Assembly (NCBI GenBank): GCA_947090525.1
Contig: CAMUON010000001.1
Location: 248,001 to 312,000 of the forward strand
Reading direction: 5' to 3'
Origin: an uncultured Atopobium sp.
GTDB taxonomy: Bacteria; Actinomycetota; Coriobacteriia; Coriobacteriales; Atopobiaceae
DNA length: 64,000 nt
The notes under the pieces are model-generated. The model did no database searches and was not told the DNA's origin. It was given only the letters and a program-made list of their open reading frames with translations. The number at the start of each line of letters is the position of its first letter. Position 1 is the first letter of the stretch. A program made the position numbers and the translations under genes. Below, one piece after another: positions 9,508 through 16,457 of this stretch.

Positions 9508-11592
9508 ATGAGCGCGCAGCACCCGCTATCCATTACGAGAAAAACGTTTTTGCAAGGCCTTGGCTGTGCCTGGATAGCAAGTCTTGCAGCGTGTACACAA
9601 GAGCCCGCGGCCCCTGCAGATACCCCTGCCCCCGCGCCTGAATCTAGCGTTGACCTGGGCGAATTTAGCGCTCTTACGCTCAAAAGCGACGCATGGAACT
9701 ATGACAAGACGATCGACTGCTACTATCAGCTGAGTGTGCCGTATTGTTTGCATCCGGTAAACAAGAGTTTTAATGCACTTTCGATCTATGTGCCTGCCGC
9801 CTACTTTAACGGCAAAAAACAAGGTTCTACCTGGTCGTGTGAGATTAATACTTCCGCTTCTGTAGGCGCCTATACTCCGCAATCAGCTCCTATCGTGATG
9901 CCGCTTAATTCTGCGTATTTCACCCCGCAAACAGCTCCCAATACGTTTGAGCCCGAGGGCTTAGCGCGCTATCTCAAGGCAGGCATGGTGTATGTATACG
10001 CCGGATTTAGGGGCCGAAGCAGCGGTTTTGAATCGGAGAAAAAGGACATGTTCCCGGGCGGAGCGCCTTGGAGCTTGGTTGATCTCAAGAGCGCCATTCG
10101 TTTTCTTCGCTATAATGCAAGCGTGTTACCAGCTCATACCGATTTTATCTTTCCGTTTGGCTACGGAGCTGCGGCGACGTTGTGTTCCGTATTGGGAACG
10201 GCGGGAGACGAGGAATTTTTCGCGCCCTATCTCAAAAAAACAGGCGCTGCCACTCACGATGCAAACGGCAAGAACCTTTCAGACGCGATATGTGGCGCTG
10301 CCCTGTGGTGCCCGCTTTTGGATAGCGTGCTTGGTGACTGCGCGTATGAGTGGATGATGGGTCAATTTGTCGACGACGAATCCAGAAAGCCCGAAACGTA
10401 CAAAAAGCTTCTCTCCAAAGACATGGCAAATGCCTATGCAGAAGCTATGAATGCGCTTGGTCTTTGCGATGACAAGGGCGAGAAGCTCGCGCTTTCTCAG
10501 ATCGACGACGGCAGCTATGTAGACGGAAGCTACTACAACCTCATCATGCAAACGCTTGCCGAAGCGGCAACCTATTTTGTCAAGCACACGCAGTTCCCCT
10601 ATATCCAAACGCCGTCTCATATCGTTGAGCCGTCGTTTCCTGGTTTTTGCGCCTCTCATGTGCATCAAAAGCAGCAGGATAAGGGTGCGTCTGCTCAAAA
10701 AGCGCCGCAGCCAAGCCAAAATGATGCCAGCGCTCCTGCAAAAAATACTGCACCTAGTGCGCCCTCGAAAAACGCTGCGTCCCAAGCTCAGCCCCAAACG
10801 GCAGTGCCTGCGCCAGGTGCTGCAGATGAGCTCATGACCACCGGTGTCTCCAAAGTTCAAACGGTATCGTATGAATCGGTTTCGAGCTATCTCGCAGCCC
10901 TCAATAACGATAATCGCTGGATCTCGTACTCAAGCTCGCGCGGCCGTGTCGTGATTTCCAATCTTTGGGAATTTATCACGCATTGCAAGCGCCCGAGCAA
11001 GGCGGTTTCTGCTTTTGATGCGCTCGATAAATCCACGCCCTCCAACCAGTTCTTTGGCATCGATAACGAGTCGACACTTCATTTTGATCACATGGTGGCC
11101 GATATCCTAACAAAAAAGCAGGATGCATACCAAAAAGCTGACAAAAACTTCGATCCCAAGCTTGTAGAGAGCTACACGCAAGATACCGCCAAAAAGGATG
11201 CGCTCGGCACCGAGATGCCGTCTCGTGTTGCCGCGCTCGATCCGCTTCACCGCATTTGTGGCGCCTACCAGGATAGCTTTGGCAAAGCCACTGTCGCACC
11301 CTATTGGCGCGTGAATACAGGGCTTATGAATCACGCGTCCCCGTTGACTACCGAGCTCAATCTCGTCTATGCGCTCAAGAATTACAAAGGCGTAAAAGAC
11401 GTGCAGTTCACGCCCGTGTGGGATAGGGGCTTTGAGCTCTGCGAACGCGAGGGACATCCTCAGGACAATTTCATCTCTTGGGTGCACGATTGTGTGGTAC
11501 ACCTGGTCGAAGACGAGCATGCGGCGCTCGCGGAAGGCAGAACATCTGCAGACGCAGATGATGCAAACGCTTCTGACGCTTCGGATAACTAA
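9508..11592 (+). CDS. Lipoprotein with tannase-like alpha/beta-hydrolase fold, probably inactive
   Basis: 694 residues from the ATG at 9508, preceded by GGGAGG. The N terminus TRKTFLQG, a hydrophobic core and SLAAC (Cys about residue 29) form a lipoprotein signal, so it should sit on the outer face of the membrane. The body resembles tannase-family esterases of gut bacteria: a V-Y-A-G-x-R-G-R segment, a DFIF-x-FG strand before the nucleophile elbow, and SDAICGAALWCP. At the elbow the sequence is FGYGAAATLC where active relatives carry G-x-S-x-G, so the nucleophilic Ser is missing. A Pro/Ala/Gln-rich insert (bases about 10676-10835) splits the protein, and the C terminus has a late His-rich part (FISWVHDCVVH). 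Function could be binding rather than hydrolysis. It stands alone. Confidence 0.6.
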   Translation: MSAQHPLSITRKTFLQGLGCAWIASLAACTQEPAAPADTPAPAPESSVDLGEFSALTLKSDAWNYDKTIDCYYQLSVPYCLHPVNKSFNALSIYVPAAYFNGKKQGSTWSCEINTSASVGAYTPQSAPIVMPLNSAYFTPQTAPNTFEPEGLARYLKAGMVYVYAGFRGRSSGFESEKKDMFPGGAPWSLVDLKSAIRFLRYNASVLPAHTDFIFPFGYGAAATLCSVLGTAGDEEFFAPYLKKTGAATHDANGKNLSDAICGAALWCPLLDSVLGDCAYEWMMGQFVDDESRKPETYKKLLSKDMANAYAEAMNALGLCDDKGEKLALSQIDDGSYVDGSYYNLIMQTLAEAATYFVKHTQFPYIQTPSHIVEPSFPGFCASHVHQKQQDKGASAQKAPQPSQNDASAPAKNTAPSAPSKNAASQAQPQTAVPAPGAADELMTTGVSKVQTVSYESVSSYLAALNNDNRWISYSSSRGRVVISNLWEFITHCKRPSKAVSAFDALDKSTPSNQFFGIDNESTLHFDHMVADILTKKQDAYQKADKNFDPKLVESYTQDTAKKDALGTEMPSRVAALDPLHRICGAYQDSFGKATVAPYWRVNTGLMNHASPLTTELNLVYALKNYKGVKDVQFTPVWDRGFELCEREGHPQDNFISWVHDCVVHLVEDEHAALAEGRTSADADDANASDASDN

Positions 11593-11687
11593 CGCGCTCT
11601 TCTCTGCCCTCTAGGTGTTTCTCGATACCTACTTGTTTTCATAGTCGTAACGCCTGCGCAAACATCTCGCTATTCTTGTGCACAGGC

Positions 11688-11696
11688 TGCTATACT
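11688..11696 (+). promoter_or_regulatory. Extended -10 element before the ACT gene
   Basis: TGCTATACT gives a TGn extension plus a near-consensus -10, 72 bases before the ACT-protein start. I see no matching -35 box, as expected for extended -10 promoters. Confidence 0.35.
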
Positions 11697-11767
11697 CTAA
11701 GCACTGAGCGCCTATGTGCGCTTTAACGTCCACAAACGTTTCAGGATTGTTTGAAAAGAGGTCTTAT

Positions 11768-12052
11768 ATGAATGCAGATACAAGAGCAGTGGTGAGCGTG
11801 TTGGGTTGCGACCGTTTTGGTATTGTTGCTACTGTCGCACAGGTGTTAGCCGATCATCGAGTCAATATCCAAGACATTTCTCAAACGATCATGAATGACA
11901 TTTTTACCATGACGATGATGGTTGATTTGGCCGATTCTGACGACGACTTTGCAACCATTTTGAGTGAATTGCAGGCCATGGGCGAGCGCGAGCATCTGCA
12001 GGTACAGATGCAGCGCGAGGATGTTTTCCGCTATATGTATCGCCTGTCTTAG
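11768..12052 (+). CDS. Small ACT-domain protein (UPF0237 family)
   Basis: 94 residues; the ATG at 11768 follows an AAAAGAGG site, and an upstream in-frame start has none. The whole protein is one ACT domain: VVSVLGCDRFGIVATVAQVLADHRVNIQDISQ is the typical first strand, ligand loop and helix, with MTMMVDL as the next strand. Proteins of this family are thought to bind an amino acid and regulate a partner. In many Gram-positive genomes the gene is followed by a UPF0210 gene; here the next gene is kup on the opposite strand, so that partner is missing locally. Confidence 0.8.
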   Translation: MNADTRAVVSVLGCDRFGIVATVAQVLADHRVNIQDISQTIMNDIFTMTMMVDLADSDDDFATILSELQAMGEREHLQVQMQREDVFRYMYRLS

Positions 12053-12095
12053 CGTTATTTTAGCGCTATTGTCTTAGTGCTTGCGATTTCTATCT

Positions 12096-12140
12096 GCAAG
12101 ATCCTTGGCCGCAAGATCCCTGCTTGCAAGATGTGCACGC
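12096..12140. repeat. 15-bp tandem array, three units
   Basis: GCAAGAT recurs exactly every 15 bases at 12096, 12111 and 12126, with units diverging at their 3' ends. Overlapping it is a perfect 9 bp dyad (12115-12123 with 12139-12147) just past the kup stop codon; no T-run follows. Confidence 0.7.
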
Positions 12141-12151
12141 AGGGATCGAAC

Positions 12152-14509
12152 TTATGACTCTGCAGGTTCAAAAATTCCCTCACTCGTATCATCGTCTTCG
12201 TCTGCATCATCGGAATCATCGTCGATGACAAGTGGTCTAAAGCTCGCTGTATCGCCGCCGATGAGCGAACTTTCAACCGTCTCGAAGGTATCGTCGAGCT
12301 CGGTTTTCATGCTGGCCGAGAAAATATCCTCATCCTCGCTTGTGATGCGTGCAAATTGCGCAGTCTGTTCGCTTGAGTTTTTTGCGCTTGAGGCATGCTT
12401 ATTCTTTGTCACGCGCACGAGCTTGTGCTGGCGTTTTGCGCGCGTGAAGAGCGGCACGTACTCAAAAATAATGCTTGAGTTCTCGAGGCCATACCATTTC
12501 ACGGGCGATCCGCAAAGGCGACGAATAATGTATTTTGCCTCAATAATAACGCGATTAAAGCCGGAGATGGTACTTTCGGGCGAAAGTACTTTGCGCAAGA
12601 GGCAGAATCGAAAGTCGCCGACATTGCTATTCTCACGATAAATCGAATATTTATGATGCTGCGGGTGCAGCTGCTTTGTTGCGATCATATCAGAAACGAT
12701 CTGGTAGAGATAGGTGTTGATGCGCTGATTGACCCTAAATCCTAGGCGCAGTTGTACTTTGAAGACAAAATTGGTACCAAAGTTTTCAACCAAATATTCG
12801 TGCGTATAGGGCTCATTGGTAACTTTGATGTTGACAAACCAGTATGCCTTCGCACGCTTCGGGCGTTTGTCGAGGATCGAATAGAGAATATCGCGGTCCA
12901 AGCGGTCTTGCGAAGAATCATTCGAAAGAAACACGATATTGTCTGCGGTAAACGGCACTTCGCGGTCGCGCTTGAGACGCCTCAATTGATCGATATATTT
13001 CACAACGGGCAGGTAGACGGTTTGTGTGTGTTCAATTGCGGTTGAGCGGCGCCAGATATACATGATGGCAAAGAGCGCAAATGCCATAAGCACCGTAAAG
13101 TAGCCGCCGTGGAAAAACTTGGTCAAGCTTGAGAAGAAAAATACGAGCTCAATGGCCCCAAAAAAGACACCAAAGATAAAGGACGATATCGTCTTGTGCT
13201 GAATGCGCACCAGGTACACATACAGAAGCACTGTCGTCATAAGCATGGTCGCGGTGATCGCAAGGCCGTAGGCTGCTTCCATGTGATTGGAAGTTTGGAA
13301 GATAAGTACCACCAAAATGCAGCCGAACCACATGATGTTGTTGACCAGGGGAATGTAGATCTGGCCCTTGTTGAGCGAGGGATAATTGATCTTGACGTGT
13401 GGCATGAGATCGAGACGAATTGCCTCGGAAATGATGGAATATGAGCCAGTGATGAGCGCCTGAGATGCAATAATCGCAGCAAGCGTAGAGAGGATGACCG
13501 CAAAGGCTCTAAAATCTTGCGGCACCATCTGAAAGAAGGGGTTGAGGTCTTGAATGCTCGCTAAGCCAAGCGAATTGTTGTGCACGAGTATCCACGATCC
13601 TTGTCCCAGGTAGTTGAGGATAAGGCAGAGCTTAACGAGTGGCCAGGTGGCAAAAATATTTGCTTTTCCCACATGGCCCATGTCCGAATAAAGCGCTTCT
13701 GCACCTGTGGTACAGAGAAAGACATTGCCGAGTACCAAAAGCCCGGCAGCATTTACCTGCCGATCGAACAAAAACATAAGTCCGCGCAAAGGATTAAGTG
13801 CTCTCAGTACCGACAAATCGCTCATCATGTTGATAAGTCCGCCGATCCCCAAAAACAAGAACCACAGGGTCATAATGGGACCAAATGCTTTACCGATGGA
13901 TGAGGTGCCTGAGCGCTGCACAAAAAACAGTATGCAGATAATGGCTATCGTAATGCCTACAACCACCGATTGGCGCGACCCAATGAGCGCGTTCATAAAC
14001 GAAATCGTGCGCAAGCCTTCGATAGCGGTGGTCACCGTTACGGCAGGAGTCAAAATACCGTCTGCTAGAAGTGCCGCTCCGCCTATCATCGCGGGAATAA
14101 TAAGCAGCTTGCCAAAGCGTTTCACCAAAGAATAGAGGGCAAAAATGCCGCCTTCTGCGTGGTTGTCCGCGCTCATAGCGACGCACACATATTTGATAGT
14201 TGTGATAAGGGTAAGTGTCCAGATAATGAGAGACAACGCCCCCAAGACGCTATCTTGCTGCATCGTCATAAGGCCGCCGTTGCCCATCATGATGGCTTTG
14301 AGCGTATACATCGGGCTCGTTCCGATATCGCCGTAGACGATACCGAGCGTAACGAGCATCATTGATGCACTGAGCGGAATGTGTAAGGGCTTATGCTTCG
14401 TGAGCTTTTGAGCGGAAGTCTGCGCTTGAGCTGATGGTTCTGGATGCTCAGGCTTCTCGTTTGTGGGTTCGTTTGGTACACGAGAGCTTTGAAGTGAAGA
14501 TGTAGTCAT
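12152..14509 (-). CDS. kup: Kup-type potassium uptake protein
   Basis: A K+/H+ symporter of the KUP/HAK/KT family in the cytoplasmic membrane. The N-terminal motif GIVYGDIGTSPMYTLK is the family hallmark, followed by about 12 hydrophobic segments (GGIFALYSLVKR, LLADGILTPAVTV, STLAAIIASQALITGSYSI are conserved stretches) and a cytoplasmic C-terminal domain. Start: ATG at 14509, since the GTG two codons earlier is less well placed. At 785 residues it is longer than E. coli Kup because of a Pro/Gln-rich N-terminal leader and an acidic, Asp/Ser-rich C-terminal tail of about 60 residues (ending in a run of Asp before GIFEPAES). It is divergent from the S10 peptidase gene. Confidence 0.95.
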   Translation of the reverse strand: MTTSSLQSSRVPNEPTNEKPEHPEPSAQAQTSAQKLTKHKPLHIPLSASMMLVTLGIVYGDIGTSPMYTLKAIMMGNGGLMTMQQDSVLGALSLIIWTLTLITTIKYVCVAMSADNHAEGGIFALYSLVKRFGKLLIIPAMIGGAALLADGILTPAVTVTTAIEGLRTISFMNALIGSRQSVVVGITIAIICILFFVQRSGTSSIGKAFGPIMTLWFLFLGIGGLINMMSDLSVLRALNPLRGLMFLFDRQVNAAGLLVLGNVFLCTTGAEALYSDMGHVGKANIFATWPLVKLCLILNYLGQGSWILVHNNSLGLASIQDLNPFFQMVPQDFRAFAVILSTLAAIIASQALITGSYSIISEAIRLDLMPHVKINYPSLNKGQIYIPLVNNIMWFGCILVVLIFQTSNHMEAAYGLAITATMLMTTVLLYVYLVRIQHKTISSFIFGVFFGAIELVFFFSSLTKFFHGGYFTVLMAFALFAIMYIWRRSTAIEHTQTVYLPVVKYIDQLRRLKRDREVPFTADNIVFLSNDSSQDRLDRDILYSILDKRPKRAKAYWFVNIKVTNEPYTHEYLVENFGTNFVFKVQLRLGFRVNQRINTYLYQIVSDMIATKQLHPQHHKYSIYRENSNVGDFRFCLLRKVLSPESTISGFNRVIIEAKYIIRRLCGSPVKWYGLENSSIIFEYVPLFTRAKRQHKLVRVTKNKHASSAKNSSEQTAQFARITSEDEDIFSASMKTELDDTFETVESSLIGGDTASFRPLVIDDDSDDADEDDDTSEGIFEPAES

Positions 14510-14625
14510 GAACACCTAATTTCTAAACTTACTGACGGTACGTTAAAAGAAGCTATTATAATTAATTCCATATACATTATTGTTATCCTATATGATTTGT
14601 AAACTTATGCAAGACAGGAGATTAT

Positions 14626-16260
14626 ATGAGCGAGTCGCAATCACAATCCTCTCAAGAATCGAACATGGCGTGTGCCTGTTCGTGCGCGGGCGGCACGAAT
14701 AGTAGCAATGGTGTAAACGCTGCAAACAGCGCTTTTGCGGCGCCTGCGTCTGCATCCGCGCCTTCGTCTGTTTCGCAAGAGTTTAAGGATCGCTTTGTGA
14801 CGGTTGCTGCTCAGCCGCACATTCCTTTGCCAGATGCTGCTTCTGCCAATCTCGTATGGAAAGGGTCAGGAGCGAGTGCAGGCGAGACGATCAGCTATCG
14901 CGCAACCGCCGGTCATATCGATGTGCGTTCCAATTCGGGCGCGCTCATGGGCAATATGTTTTCTATGAGCTATATTAGCTTGGATGAGCAGGGTCTTCCT
15001 CAAAAAAATAGGCCGGTGACCTTTGCATTTAACGGGGGTCCTGGTTGCGCTTCTGTGCCTATCAACTTTGGTGGTATCGGACCTCGTCGCGTCAAGCCCG
15101 ATGGAGTCAAGCACTTGCGCTTTCCTATTGAGGTAGAGGACAATCCCTCCACACTTTTGCGCGAGACCGACCTTGTGTTTCTCGATGCACTTGGTACGGG
15201 TTGGTCTACCTTGGCCGAAGGCGTCGATCATCATGCGATCTTTGGTATCGATGGCGATGCTGATGCTTTTTGTCGCGCGATTATTTCCTGGCTCGAAGAA
15301 CATGGTCGTTGGATGAGCCCGGTCTATCTCTTTGGTGAATCCTACGGTACCACGCGAAACGCGGTCCTTATGCGCCTTTTGGGCGAGAAAGATGTCAAGG
15401 TGGCAGGCGTTACTATGCTCTCTGCGATCTTTGACTTTTCGCAGGTAGAAGAGGGGAGCGACCTCTATCACCTGGGTATGCTTCCTACGATGGCAGCCAC
15501 TGCTCAATTCTTTGGCAAAGCAGGCGTTGGTATTGATGTTGATACCTGGTTTGATCGCGCGCTTAACTGGACCGATCATGTGCTTGCGCCAGCACTTCTT
15601 TTGGGTGATCGCTTGTCGGCAAACGAGGAAGAAAAAGTCGCGCAAGAGATGAGTGCATTCATAGGGCTTCCTGAGGCGCACATTCGCGCATGTCATTTGC
15701 GTATTACGCTCGACGATTTCCGCCGTCATCTCCTGTACGAAGAGGGCCGCGTGATCGGTCGTTTGGATATGCGCTACTCAAGCGATGCGCCTGTGGCCGT
15801 GCAAGATAGCAGCTCTTGGTTTGCGTCTCAAGATGCGGCAGACGATGCGGTGGAGCCTAGCTGGACCAGCGCCTTCCGCGACTTTTGTCACAACACGCTT
15901 GGTTACTCCTACCAGGCACCTTATATGTCAATGAATTATGACCCCGTGGGTATTAATTGGAATTGGAAGCACACGATCCCCGGTAAAGACGGAGCAAGCA
16001 TGGCGCCGAATGTGGCCTATGACATTGCCGTCAGCATGCGCAGAAATCCTGCGATGAAGCTTTGCATCATTGGTGGGCGCTACGACGCAGCTACGACCTA
16101 TTGGAACGTGCTTCATGACATCTCATGCCAGTTCTTGAGCGAAGAGCTCAAAGAGCGCGTTGAGTGGCATCGCTATGGTTGTGGTCACATGGCCTACACC
16201 GATGATCCCACGCTCGTGCAGATGAGTGCCGACATGGAAGCGTTTTACCAGAAGGCGTAA
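14626..16260 (+). CDS. S10-family serine carboxypeptidase, probably cytosolic
   Basis: 544 residues starting at ATG 14626 after CAGGAG. The S10 signatures are clear: FAFNGGPGCASV (oxyanion and substrate carboxylate binding), DLVFLDALGTGWS, YLFGESYGT with the nucleophile Ser, then IIGGRYDAATTY with the catalytic Asp and YGCGHMAYTD with the His. The family removes C-terminal residues from peptides. There is no signal peptide; the N terminus is instead Ser/Gln-rich with a small Cys cluster (ACACSCAGG, residues about 12-20) and an Ala/Ser-rich linker. Bacterial S10 proteins are usually described as secreted, so location is uncertain. An AT-rich divergent promoter region with TATAAT (14557-14562) is shared with kup. 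Confidence 0.88.
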   Translation: MSESQSQSSQESNMACACSCAGGTNSSNGVNAANSAFAAPASASAPSSVSQEFKDRFVTVAAQPHIPLPDAASANLVWKGSGASAGETISYRATAGHIDVRSNSGALMGNMFSMSYISLDEQGLPQKNRPVTFAFNGGPGCASVPINFGGIGPRRVKPDGVKHLRFPIEVEDNPSTLLRETDLVFLDALGTGWSTLAEGVDHHAIFGIDGDADAFCRAIISWLEEHGRWMSPVYLFGESYGTTRNAVLMRLLGEKDVKVAGVTMLSAIFDFSQVEEGSDLYHLGMLPTMAATAQFFGKAGVGIDVDTWFDRALNWTDHVLAPALLLGDRLSANEEEKVAQEMSAFIGLPEAHIRACHLRITLDDFRRHLLYEEGRVIGRLDMRYSSDAPVAVQDSSSWFASQDAADDAVEPSWTSAFRDFCHNTLGYSYQAPYMSMNYDPVGINWNWKHTIPGKDGASMAPNVAYDIAVSMRRNPAMKLCIIGGRYDAATTYWNVLHDISCQFLSEELKERVEWHRYGCGHMAYTDDPTLVQMSADMEAFYQKA

Positions 16261-16278
16261 ACGTTTGCCTGCTTGAGC

Positions 16279-16353
16279 GCGCGTGTCTGCACGCGCTTTT
16301 GCGTTTACGCGTGCGCGTGTGTCTGCGTGCGCTTTTGCGTTTACGTGCGCGTG
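16279..16353. repeat. Duplicated 37-38 bp unit
   Basis: Two adjacent copies of a GTGTCTGC...CGCTTTTGCGTTTACG unit follow the S10 gene. They differ by a few bases and one or two indels; nothing indicates a protein here. Confidence 0.65.
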
Positions 16354-16388
16354 TACCGAGCTATAGTGCATCATATATCGATAATTGC

Positions 16389-16420
16389 ATCAGGCGCCTC
16401 AACGGGCGCCTGATTTTTAT
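16389..16420 (+). terminator. Terminator after the S10 peptidase gene
   Basis: 10 bp perfect arms at 16389-16398 and 16405-16414 (ATCAGGCGCC and its complement) followed by TTTTAT. It also faces the end of rlmKL and may serve both. Confidence 0.8.
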
Positions 16421-16457
16421 TTCTGAGCATAGGTTAAGCTGTCACGTGCTGCGCGAG

